From Oceanicola sp. (lineage in GTDB: Bacteria > Pseudomonadota > Alphaproteobacteria > Rhodobacterales > Rhodobacteraceae): a stretch of DNA of 64,000 nt. The notes beneath the pieces are model-generated. The model had not been told where the DNA came from. It was given only the letters and a program-made list of their open reading frames with translations, and searched no databases. This document shows positions 9,062-17,218 of this stretch, piece after piece. Numbering within the stretch: the stretch's first letter is position 1; every line of letters begins with the position of its first letter. The stretch covers positions 675,391 through 739,390 of the forward strand of contig CP051231.1 in assembly GCA_017792405.1 (NCBI GenBank), given 5' to 3'. The position numbers and the translations under genes were made by a program.

Positions 9062-10427
9062 CTTCACCCTGTGTCTCGTCATCCGCGATGGGCAGGCGCG
9101 CCGTGACCGTGGTGCCTCCCTCCGGGCCGCGGCGGACCCTCAGGCTGCCGCCAAGGCTCTGGGCGCGCTCGGTCATGCCGCGGATACCCGAGCCTTCGCG
9201 GCCCTCCCATCCGGCCCCATCATCCACCACCTCGAGCAGCAAGGCACCCCCGCCTTTTGGATCGGGTCCGAGGGTGATGCCGATGCGGGAGGCCCCGGCG
9301 TGGCGCAGCGCATTTGTCGTGGCCTCCTGCATGATGCGGTAGAGCTGCAATTCCTCCGCCCCTGTCAGCCGGCCGTCGAATGCCTCTGTCAGCGCGGCAG
9401 AGACCTGCACCTCCGGATCCAGTGCCTGCATCCGTTCGGCCAGGTCGCTCAAGGCATCGGAAAGGGGCAGCTTACCGAGTTCCATGGGCCGCAGGCGCGC
9501 GAGGAGCTGGCGATTGGTGTTCTGGATCTGCTCGACGATCTCCAGCACGGTCTCGGCGCGGGTGACGAGCGCCGCATCGCCCGCGGTTTCGGCAGCACTG
9601 CGGATGCCTCGTGCTTCGACATTCAGGCCAAAGAGGCAGGGGCCGAATTCGTCGTGCAGATCCATCGCGATGGTCCTTCGCTCGGCGTCCTGCGCCTCGA
9701 CCAGGCGGCGATTGAGCGCGTCCTTGTCGCGCAGGGCCTGCTCCACCGCGCCAGCGAGCTTGTCGAACCGCTCGGCCAAGGGCACGAACTCGGCGGTGGT
9801 GACGGGGCCGATGCGGGCCGCGTAGTTGCCTTCTCCCAGCGCCGCGAAGCCTGCACCGATCTGCTCGAGCGGCATCAGCGCGCGGCGCAGAACAAGGGCA
9901 AGGATAAGCAGGGTGCCAAGGTAGCTGGCCGCGCCCAAGAGGGCCAGCATCCGGAAGTCCGACCAGACCTCGGCGATTTCATCCTCCGGCGCGGTGGTGA
10001 TAATGACGATACCGAAGGTGTCGGGGCCCATACGGATCGGCAGTTGCAGCTCCTCACGGCGCGGGGCGAGCAGGCGATAGAACCACTCTGGCGCCGAGGT
10101 CTCGTCTTCCCCGCCTTCGAGCGCTCGGGGAAAATGGGTCACGCCGTTGACCCGGTCGATCACGGTGATCTTCACGTGACGCGGCTGGTACAGGGTCGTG
10201 GGGAGGAAGGTCACGGTCTCGTCGGGGGCGTTGGTGCGCATCAGCGAGCCGACCGCAGCGATGACATAGTCCCGGGCCAGGTGCTGGCCGTCCTCGACCT
10301 CGCGCTCGATGGCCACCTTGGCGTTGGAGAGCAGGACCGCAGCCGAGAGCGACAGCATGACCGCGCCGATCAGAGCGGTGGCGATCATCAGCCGCGCCAG
10401 CAGGGAGAGCCGCCGACGCTTCAGCAT
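8979..10427 (-). CDS. NarX-like sensor histidine kinase (HisKA_3)
   Basis: 482 residues. Membrane spans at about 11-33 and 160-182 bracket a periplasmic sensing region of about 125 residues; a HAMP-like linker follows, then HisKA_3 with H258 in MDLHDEFGPC and a HATPase domain with the N box (QEATTNALRHAG) and G box (DDGAGW). The start at 10427 overlaps the stop of the upstream DUF1194 gene (ATGCTGA), so the two are translationally coupled; a longer frame to 10586 is rejected because it would run through that gene. The 3' end overlaps the response regulator by about 83 bases. Likely senses a periplasmic signal related to alcohol oxidation. Confidence 0.93.
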   Translation of the reverse strand: MLKRRRLSLLARLMIATALIGAVMLSLSAAVLLSNAKVAIEREVEDGQHLARDYVIAAVGSLMRTNAPDETVTFLPTTLYQPRHVKITVIDRVNGVTHFPRALEGGEDETSAPEWFYRLLAPRREELQLPIRMGPDTFGIVIITTAPEDEIAEVWSDFRMLALLGAASYLGTLLILALVLRRALMPLEQIGAGFAALGEGNYAARIGPVTTAEFVPLAERFDKLAGAVEQALRDKDALNRRLVEAQDAERRTIAMDLHDEFGPCLFGLNVEARGIRSAAETAGDAALVTRAETVLEIVEQIQNTNRQLLARLRPMELGKLPLSDALSDLAERMQALDPEVQVSAALTEAFDGRLTGAEELQLYRIMQEATTNALRHAGASRIGITLGPDPKGGGALLLEVVDDGAGWEGREGSGIRGMTERAQSLGGSLRVRRGPEGGTTVTARLPIADDETQGEDDFRTAEDRSGDRRPPDYPSGRPVPAA

Positions 10428-11188
10428 GAGGCAAATCGCCGGGCGGGCTGGCGGAACTGGGCAGGCAGCGGGGCCGGGACGGGGGTGCGGGAGATTTCGA
10501 GCACCAGTTTGAGGCGGATGGCGGAGATGAGATCCTCTTGCGTCGAGACCGGCAACACGAAGGCTCCGGGGCCGCCCACCACGCAATCGCGGTAATAAAG
10601 ATCGAGCTCGCGCAGGTCGAAGCCGGTGTCGAAGACGCCGCGGGGCGTGTCGGTCTCGGTCATGATCGGCAGGCCGTTGATGGTGATGCCCTCGGCCACC
10701 AGCCTGTCACGGGCCTGGCTCACGCGGCTGCCTTGGTTGTTGGGGCCATTGCCGGACACGTCAATCACCCGGTCGCCGGCCATACCGCTCTGGTCGAAAT
10801 AGGCCGCGCTGAAGTCCAGCCCGTGGCTGATGGATGTTTTCTGCAACCTGCGCTCGGGGGCCTGCTCCAGCCGCTCGGCCACGGCGCGGGCATCGGCAGG
10901 CGAGGCGATCACGGTCCAGGGCACGAGAATTTCGACCCGTCCGACATCGCCCCATTCGATGTAGGCAAAGCCGATCCGTCCAGTCTGGCCGAAGCGGATG
11001 GCCTGGGCCAGTTGGTCGGAGCGCAGGGCGGCGGCATAGCCCCGCCGTTGCAGTCGGCCGACATCCGGCGTCATCGACTCCGAGACGTCAGCCGCCGCGA
11101 TGAGCTGCATGTCCACCTGCACCGGCTGGGCGGTGGCGGCGTGGGGCAGGCTCAGTGCGAGCATCAGCAGGGCGACGGCGCGTCTCAT
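10421..11188 (-). CDS. DUF1194 von Willebrand A-like exported protein
   Basis: 255 residues with a signal peptide (MRRAVALLMLALSLPHAATA) and a VWA-like fold: the MIDAS-type D-x-S-x-S is seen in AADVSESM, followed by GFAYIEWGD and VIDVSGNGPNN. DUF1194 proteins are exported, common in alphaproteobacteria and functionally uncharacterised. Start at 11188 is chosen for the signal peptide; upstream in-frame ATGs give no export signal. It is transcribed away from xoxF and its stop overlaps the start of the histidine kinase, suggesting it works with the sensor, perhaps as a periplasmic metal-dependent partner. The last point is inference. Confidence 0.88.
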   Translation of the reverse strand: MRRAVALLMLALSLPHAATAQPVQVDMQLIAAADVSESMTPDVGRLQRRGYAAALRSDQLAQAIRFGQTGRIGFAYIEWGDVGRVEILVPWTVIASPADARAVAERLEQAPERRLQKTSISHGLDFSAAYFDQSGMAGDRVIDVSGNGPNNQGSRVSQARDRLVAEGITINGLPIMTETDTPRGVFDTGFDLRELDLYYRDCVVGGPGAFVLPVSTQEDLISAIRLKLVLEISRTPVPAPLPAQFRQPARRFASC

Positions 11189-11372
11189 GCGACCAGCCTG
11201 ACCCGAGCCGGGCAGCCGGGCAAGGGCGCGGGTGCGCCGAGGGCAGATGTTCCACCATGATTGCCGAATCTTCCCGGAAAGGTCTGGAAACACCACTTGG
11301 CCGATTTCTGAGAGCCTGAGCATGAGCCAGTGCGGCGGAGGACCGGCTGGCCAATCAACTTTGGGAGGAACC

Positions 11373-13235
11373 ATGAGACAGCTGCTGTCCATGATCTCCG
11401 CCGCCGTGATCGGAGTGGGCATGATGATGCCCCAGGCTGCGCAGGCGAACGACGAGATCATTCAGATGACCCAGAACCCGGACCGCTGGGCGGCCCCGGG
11501 GGCAAACCTTGCGCTGCACCGCTACAGCGAGCTCAGCGATATCAATACCGAATCCGTCGCCAAGATGCAGATGGCCTGGGCCCAGTCCACCGGTGCGCTG
11601 CGTGGCCATGAGGGCCAGCCCGTGGTGGTGGATATCGACGACAAGCCGATGATGTTCTTCGTCTCGGCCTGGCCGAACATCGTGCAGGCGCTCGACATGA
11701 GCGACCCCGACAACCCGGTGCAGATCTGGAACTACGAAAAGAAGACCGACCGTGACGAGAGCGCCGTTCCGCGCGCCTGCTGTGACGTTGTGCACCGCGG
11801 GCTGAACTACGTCGACGGCATGATCGTTGTTCACACTCTCGACGGCTTCATCATCAACCTCGATGCCCGCACGGGCGAAGAGAACTGGGTGGTCAAGCAC
11901 GCCTACCCGGAAAACGGCGAAACCCACACCGGCCCGACGATGATCGCGGAAAACCTGATTGTCGCGGGCTTTGGCGGTGACGAATTCGCGGCGCGCGGGC
12001 GCACGGTGGCCTATGACCTCAACACCGGCGAGCAAGTCTGGCTTTGCCATTCCACCGGCTCCGACGAGGACGTGTGCATCACGCCGGAAACCAACAAGGA
12101 CAACCCGCATTACGGCACCTACGGCGACGACCTCGGCCTGACGACCTATCCCGAGGGCGAGCATCTGATCGGTGGCGGCGCGCCCTGGGCGTGGTTCTCC
12201 TACGATCCCGAGCTGCGCATCGTCTACGCGGGCACCGGCAACCCCGGTCACTGGTCGCCCTCCTACCGCTGCGGCAATGACACCCATGAGGAGTGCAACA
12301 CCGGCGAGTTTGACAACAAGTGGTCGATGACCATCTTCGCGCGCGACATCGACACCGGCAACGTGATCTGGGCCTACCAGAAAACCCCGTTCGACCAGTG
12401 GGACTATGACGGCGTGAACGAGAACGTTCTGGTCGACATGGAGATCGACGGCGAGATGACGCCGGTTCTGGTCAACTTCGACCGCAACGGCTTTGCCTAC
12501 GTGCTCGATCGCCGCAACGGCGACTTGCTCAGGGCGCACAAGTTCGTCACCGTCAACTGGGCCGAGAAGGTGGACCTTGAAACCGGGCGCCCGGTGAAGG
12601 TGAAGGAGCATTCGCCCTTCGAGGTCGGCCGTAACGTGCAGGCTTGCCCCTCCGCCATGGGCGGCAAGGACCAGCAGCCTGTTTCGGTGGATCCGAACGA
12701 CCCGGCCTGGTTCTACGTGCCGACCAACAACTGGTGCATGGAAGACGAGCCGCAGCAGCGGACCCACACACAGCAGGGCACGGTGTACGTGTTTGCCAAC
12801 GTCTACATGTACCCCGAGGTGCCAGGTGAGTCGGGCAAGTTGAAGAAATTCAACGTCATCACCGGCGAAACCGCCTGGGAGATCCCTGATCCCTATCCGA
12901 ACTGGTCCGGCACGCTGACCACCGCGGGCGGCCTCGTGTTCTACGGCTCGCTGGGCGGTGATTTCCGCGCGGTCGACCGGGAGAGCGGAGAGGTGGTCTG
13001 GGAGCGCAAGCTGGGCTCCGGCATCATCGGCAACCCGATCAGCTACAAGATCGACGGCAAGCAGTACATCTCCGTCTTCGCCGGAATCGGCGGCTGGATC
13101 GGCCTGCCCATCACCGCTGGTCTCGACATGGATGACAAGTTCGGCGCCATCGGGGCGACCGCCATGGCCAAGGCCACGGGGCTCGACAAGATCCCGCAAG
13201 GGGGCACGCTCTACACCTTCCGCCTCTACGACTGA
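11373..13235 (+). CDS. xoxF: XoxF-type PQQ- and lanthanide-dependent methanol/alcohol dehydrogenase
   Basis: 620 residues with signal peptide (cleavage near QAAQAN) and an eight-bladed PQQ propeller. Adjacent cysteines at 136-137 (RACCDVV) form the vicinal disulfide of quinoprotein dehydrogenases. Metal and catalytic positions are visible as E204 (GGDEFAARGR), N290 (AGTGN), D344 and D346 in DQWDYDGVNE. The aspartate two residues after the catalytic one marks lanthanide-using XoxF or ExaF enzymes, whereas calcium-using MxaF has alanine there. Ribosome site GGGAGG precedes the ATG. Oxidises a primary alcohol, probably methanol, in the periplasm and passes electrons to cytochrome c. Substrate cannot be fixed from sequence. 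A stem-loop follows the gene. Confidence 0.88.
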   Translation: MRQLLSMISAAVIGVGMMMPQAAQANDEIIQMTQNPDRWAAPGANLALHRYSELSDINTESVAKMQMAWAQSTGALRGHEGQPVVVDIDDKPMMFFVSAWPNIVQALDMSDPDNPVQIWNYEKKTDRDESAVPRACCDVVHRGLNYVDGMIVVHTLDGFIINLDARTGEENWVVKHAYPENGETHTGPTMIAENLIVAGFGGDEFAARGRTVAYDLNTGEQVWLCHSTGSDEDVCITPETNKDNPHYGTYGDDLGLTTYPEGEHLIGGGAPWAWFSYDPELRIVYAGTGNPGHWSPSYRCGNDTHEECNTGEFDNKWSMTIFARDIDTGNVIWAYQKTPFDQWDYDGVNENVLVDMEIDGEMTPVLVNFDRNGFAYVLDRRNGDLLRAHKFVTVNWAEKVDLETGRPVKVKEHSPFEVGRNVQACPSAMGGKDQQPVSVDPNDPAWFYVPTNNWCMEDEPQQRTHTQQGTVYVFANVYMYPEVPGESGKLKKFNVITGETAWEIPDPYPNWSGTLTTAGGLVFYGSLGGDFRAVDRESGEVVWERKLGSGIIGNPISYKIDGKQYISVFAGIGGWIGLPITAGLDMDDKFGAIGATAMAKATGLDKIPQGGTLYTFRLYD

Positions 13236-13260
13236 CGCAAGGGACAGGACGTGAAAATGA

Positions 13261-13289
13261 GCCGGGGCGGCGCTGCTGCCCCGGCCTTT
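13261..13289 (+). terminator. Stem-loop after xoxF, terminator or attenuator
   Basis: Perfect 8-bp stem GCCGGGGC / GCCCCGGC with a 9-base loop, followed by a short CTTTC run. It lies 25 bases after the xoxF stop and before the xoxJ-like gene, so it probably lowers rather than abolishes read-through into the accessory genes. Confidence 0.6.
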
Positions 13290-13417
13290 CGGCGTTATGT
13301 TTGAAATAGATAAAACATAGAAAAAATAATGACTTACACCTACTTTGGTAGGTATCGCACCGCCTCGGCAAAGCTGTAGGGTTTTCGTGATGCAAATGCC
13401 GGAAGGGAGGCCGAAAC

Positions 13418-15217
13418 TTGCAGTCCGCACATTGGAAACGCGCGCTCGTCGCGGCGCTCGCCTTTCTGGCGACCGGCGCCTTCGCGCAGGAAGAGCCGCG
13501 CAAGCCGCGGTTCGTTGGCGAAGTCGACTACGACCAGATGACCTCGGCCGAGCACACGGCCGCCCGTCAGGAGGCGCGCCGCCGCAGCTATGCCCAGCTC
13601 ACCTTCTGCGCCGATCCCGGCAACATGCCGCTTTCGAACAATCGGGGCGAGGGGCTGCAAAACCGGATTGCCCGCGCGGTGGGCAAGGAGATGGGGGCGA
13701 GTGTCAGCTTCTTCTGGCGGCCGTTCTTCGAGCGGGGGCTGACGCGAGAGACCTTCGACAACAAGGAATGCGAGATCATCATCGAGGTGCCGGTGGGCTA
13801 CGGCCATATCATCACCTCCCAGCCGATCTACAAATCCACCTATGTTTTTGCCGTCCACGAGGACGCCGACTTCACCATCGATGGCTTCGAAGACCCGGAC
13901 CTGCGCGAAAAGACCGTGGGCGTGTTCCAGCACTCCGCCATGCGCGAGGCCTTGTCGCGGCACGGCATCAAGGAGGGGCTGGATCTGCATGTGCTCAGCT
14001 ACGACGCCGATTTGCGGCCCGAAAAACAGCCGTGGAACCAGGTGCGGCGGGTGGCCGAGGGCGAGTTGGATATAGCCGGTGTCTGGGGGCCCTTCGCGGG
14101 CTGGGTGCAGGGCAACGGCGCGCCGATCCGGCTGATCCCGGCCAACCTGATGGAGGATCAGGTGGTGCTGGAGTTCGGCATGGCCTTCGGGGTGCGCACC
14201 AATGACGTGGTGCTGAAGTATGCCCTCGATTTCGCACTGAACGACGCGCGCGACGAGATTGCCGCTATCCTCGAAGAGTTCAACGTGCCGCTGGTCGACT
14301 GCGCTGAATGCGTGGTGTCGGGCGATATCCCGGCCCATGGCACCTATTTCGAGAACATCGTGGAGCGGGCTCAGGAGCGCTTCGTGGCGGTCGTGCCCGA
14401 CAGCTTCCGCGAGATCGACGCGGCCAAGGCCAGCCCTGACCAGATCATGACGCTGGAGCGGCTGAAGGCCGATCTGGAGAAGGGGGCCAACCCGATGACC
14501 GAGCTGGCCAACGCGGTGCTCGCCTCCGACGAGTTGCGGGTCACCTACCTGCTCGACCTCGGCACAGATCCCTCTGGGCGGACACTTCAGGGTGCCACGC
14601 CGCTGATGATCGCCACCACCAACCGCGACCCCGAGATGATCGCCCTTCTGGCCGCGCGCGGGGCCGATGTGAACGGCCCCGACAAGACTGGCCTCGCCCC
14701 GCTGCACCGCGCCGTGTTGCGCAATCATGTGCCCACCATCGAGGCGCTGGCCGCCGCTGGCGCCGACCTGGAGAAAACCTCTCTGGCCGGGCTGACCCCG
14801 CTGGGGCTGGCGATTTCGGAGGGGATGCGCTGGGCCAGTGCCGCACTGATCGACCTTGGCGCCTCCATAGACCAGCGCTTCGGCGAGGATGAGCTGACGC
14901 CGCTGATGGTGTTGGCCACCCAAGACCCGACCCAAAGCCGCAACGCACGTGTAAACGGCGGGCCTTCAGTGATCGAGATCGCCGAAAAGCTGGTGCGTCA
15001 GGGCGCGGATGTAAACGCCACCACCCGCCACGGTGTGACCGCGCTGATGATCGCCGCAGGCGGCGAGCACAACGCCATGCTGGGCTACCTGCTCAAGGCA
15101 GGCGCCGACCCCGACATGAAAGCCGACAATGGCCGCACGGCCCTTGATATCGCCGAAATCAGCCGCAGCACCGAGGCCGTGAAGGCCCTTGGCGTGCTGT
15201 CCCGCTTCAGGAATTGA
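13418..15217 (+). CDS. XoxJ/MxaJ-like periplasmic binding protein fused to ankyrin repeats
   Basis: 599 residues. Signal peptide (ALVAALAFLATGAFAQ), then a family-3 solute-binding fold at about 55-290 of the quinoprotein-associated type (LTFCADPGNMPLSN, EVPVGYGHI), then from about 345 to the end roughly six ankyrin repeats (ATPLMIATTNRD, LAPLHRAVLRNH, VTALMIAAGGEHN). Plain XoxJ/MxaJ proteins end after the binding fold, so this is about twice the usual size. No ATG fits; the TTG at 13418 is preceded by GGAAGGGAGG with 7-base spacing. XoxJ is thought to help activate XoxF; the ankyrin part suggests a periplasmic protein-docking arm. That role is inference. Confidence 0.9.
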   Translation: MQSAHWKRALVAALAFLATGAFAQEEPRKPRFVGEVDYDQMTSAEHTAARQEARRRSYAQLTFCADPGNMPLSNNRGEGLQNRIARAVGKEMGASVSFFWRPFFERGLTRETFDNKECEIIIEVPVGYGHIITSQPIYKSTYVFAVHEDADFTIDGFEDPDLREKTVGVFQHSAMREALSRHGIKEGLDLHVLSYDADLRPEKQPWNQVRRVAEGELDIAGVWGPFAGWVQGNGAPIRLIPANLMEDQVVLEFGMAFGVRTNDVVLKYALDFALNDARDEIAAILEEFNVPLVDCAECVVSGDIPAHGTYFENIVERAQERFVAVVPDSFREIDAAKASPDQIMTLERLKADLEKGANPMTELANAVLASDELRVTYLLDLGTDPSGRTLQGATPLMIATTNRDPEMIALLAARGADVNGPDKTGLAPLHRAVLRNHVPTIEALAAAGADLEKTSLAGLTPLGLAISEGMRWASAALIDLGASIDQRFGEDELTPLMVLATQDPTQSRNARVNGGPSVIEIAEKLVRQGADVNATTRHGVTALMIAAGGEHNAMLGYLLKAGADPDMKADNGRTALDIAEISRSTEAVKALGVLSRFRN

Positions 15218-15230
15218 ACGGAGATCCCGA

Positions 15231-16016
15231 ATGAGAACACCCCTTTGCAGCTTGATGGCCCTCTGCGCCATGACCACCATGGCCATCGGCGCGACCGGAA
15301 GCGAGGTTGAAGAAAAGTACCTGATCCCGGTGCCGAGCGAACAGAAGAAGATCAAGCTGGGCGAGACCAAGACGTTTCAGGACGGCAACCTGACGATCAC
15401 AGTGACCGCGATCGAGCGCACCGGGATCGAGATGGAGGCCGAAGGCGTGGCCATGCCGCTGCCCTCTTCCGTCGAAACCTTGGTGGAAGGCGCCAACGGC
15501 ACGATCTGCACCACAGTCTATCTCGGAAAGGTCGGCGCCCGCGCCATCGTCAGCGCCGCCTGCGAGGCGGAGTCGGACGATCTGCGCGCGGCACTCGTGG
15601 CCCAGCAAAGCGCGGCCCCCGTCGAGGTTGTCGACCCGGTGGATCTGATCGCCGAGGTGGAGCAGGGCGGGCTTGAGAACCCCTATCTCGGAGACGTCAG
15701 CGCCATTGCCGAAGGGCAAGAGCTGTTTCTGGCAAACTCCTGCAACGGCTGCCACGGCGGCACCGGCGGCGGTGGCATGGGGCCGCCGCTTTCTAACGGC
15801 GTCTGGGTCTATGGCATAGACGACGACACGCTATTCCGTCTGGTCACCCTCGGATCAGACGGGCTTATCGAGGCCGGCTACTCCCGCGTCGCGCGGGAAA
15901 AGGTCGTCGGCCCGATGCCTCCCTACGAGGGTATCATCGAAAGTGCCGACGATCTTTGGAAGATCCTGGCCTGGGTGCGTTCCATCTCACAATCTGACGC
16001 CCCACCGCTGAAATGA
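15231..16016 (+). CDS. c-type cytochrome, XoxG-like electron acceptor with unfamiliar N-terminal half
   Basis: 261 residues with signal peptide (cleavage near IGATGS). The haem site is C171-N-G-C-H175 and the likely axial methionine is M229 in GPMPPYEG. Only the last 110 residues are a cytochrome domain; residues about 25-135 form a beta-rich region with two cysteines (TICTTV, SAACEAE) that is not recognised. ATG at 15231 has GGAG upstream. It lies 13 bases after the xoxJ-like gene and its stop overlaps the next start (ATGA). By position it should take electrons from XoxF, as cytochrome XoxG does. Confidence 0.85.
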   Translation: MRTPLCSLMALCAMTTMAIGATGSEVEEKYLIPVPSEQKKIKLGETKTFQDGNLTITVTAIERTGIEMEAEGVAMPLPSSVETLVEGANGTICTTVYLGKVGARAIVSAACEAESDDLRAALVAQQSAAPVEVVDPVDLIAEVEQGGLENPYLGDVSAIAEGQELFLANSCNGCHGGTGGGGMGPPLSNGVWVYGIDDDTLFRLVTLGSDGLIEAGYSRVAREKVVGPMPPYEGIIESADDLWKILAWVRSISQSDAPPLK

Positions 16017-17218
16017 TTCGGCTGGCACTTTTTACCCTCCTCGCCCTGGCCGCCTGCATCTCCCGTGCGGCGGCCAGGGACCCTGATTTCTCGCTGACGA
16101 TCCACTATGTCAGCCGCAGCTACGAGGCGCCCCTGCCGCTGTCGCTGCTGGAAGACCCGGTCGAGGACGATGGCCTGATGGGCGCGCGCCTTGCCAATGA
16201 AGAGAACCAGCTCACCGGACGGCTGATGAACCAAGCCTTCGCGCTTGAAGAGCATGTGGTCGATCTCGATGCCGCCTTTCCGGACAGCGCGCTCGATGCC
16301 ATTGTCGGAGGGCCGCGCTTCGTGGTCGCCAATCTCGAGGCCGAAGACCTTCTGGCGCTGGCCGATCACCCCGATGCCGCGGACGATGTGATCCTGAACA
16401 CCCGCGCGCAGGACATGCAGCTGCGCCTCTCCGAGTGCCGCGCCAACGTCTGGCACATCGCGCCGAGCTGGCAGATGAAGGCGGACGGGCTGGCGCAATA
16501 CCTGATCTGGAAACGCTGGGAGAGCTGGTTCGTGATCCACGGCACCAGCGCAGATGACATTGCCTATGCCGAGGCTTTCGCGCGCGCGGCCGAGAAATTT
16601 GGCGGCACCATCGTGGAAACCCGGGAATACGGCTTCGAGGCCGGTTCGCGGCGCATCGAGAGCGGCCACCAGCAAGTTCAGACCCAGATGCCGCTGGCCA
16701 GCCGCGAGGCCCCCGAGCATGACGTGCTCATCGTGGTCGACACCACCGAGGCCTTTGGCGACTACATGATCTACCGCAACGCCGACCCGCGCCCGGTGGT
16801 CGGTACGCATGGGTTGAGTTCTGCCGCATGGGCCAAGGCCTATGAGCAGTTCGGTTCGATGTCGCTGCATAGCGCGTTTGAAAAGCTGGCAGGACGGCGG
16901 ATCACCTCGGCTGATTACCTAAACTGGCTCGCGGTGAAGACGGTGGCAGAGCCGGCGATCCGCCAGAAAACGGCGGATGTGCCGACCATCGCCGGGCTGT
17001 TCCTCGCCCAAGACTTCAAGACGCCCGGCTTCAAGGGGATCGGCCTCAACTTCCGGCCATGGAACCAGCAGATGCGTCAGCCCATGCTGATTGCTTGGGA
17101 GCGGGCTCTGGTTTCGATGTCGCCGCAGGAGGGGTTCCTGCACCAACGCCACACGCTTGACAGCCTCGGGTTCGACCAGCCCGAGAGCGCCTGCCAACTC
17201 AACGGAGACCGACCATGA
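16013..17218 (+). CDS. PQQ-associated ABC-type substrate-binding protein
   Basis: 401 residues with signal peptide (LFTLLALAACISRAAA). It resembles the periplasmic leucine/isoleucine-binding type known as the PQQ-dependent alcohol dehydrogenase system binding protein (TIGR03863 type), with RANVWHIAPSWQMKADGLAQ and a C-terminal region rich in Trp and Phe (GLNFRPWNQQMRQP). Overlaps both neighbours by ATGA. In related loci it accompanies an ABC ATPase and permease; neither is present downstream here, so it may act as a stand-alone ligand binder or serve a transporter elsewhere. Confidence 0.82.
   Translation: MIRLALFTLLALAACISRAAARDPDFSLTIHYVSRSYEAPLPLSLLEDPVEDDGLMGARLANEENQLTGRLMNQAFALEEHVVDLDAAFPDSALDAIVGGPRFVVANLEAEDLLALADHPDAADDVILNTRAQDMQLRLSECRANVWHIAPSWQMKADGLAQYLIWKRWESWFVIHGTSADDIAYAEAFARAAEKFGGTIVETREYGFEAGSRRIESGHQQVQTQMPLASREAPEHDVLIVVDTTEAFGDYMIYRNADPRPVVGTHGLSSAAWAKAYEQFGSMSLHSAFEKLAGRRITSADYLNWLAVKTVAEPAIRQKTADVPTIAGLFLAQDFKTPGFKGIGLNFRPWNQQMRQPMLIAWERALVSMSPQEGFLHQRHTLDSLGFDQPESACQLNGDRP

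Noticed and set aside
11373..13235. Assignment as calcium-type MxaF
   Set aside because: Aspartate rather than alanine at the +2 position after the catalytic Asp and no mxaI-like small subunit downstream.
11355..13430. 691-residue minus-strand frame over xoxF
   Set aside because: Shadow of the clear dehydrogenase frame; sequence is rich in His/Val/Gly as expected for a reversed coding strand.
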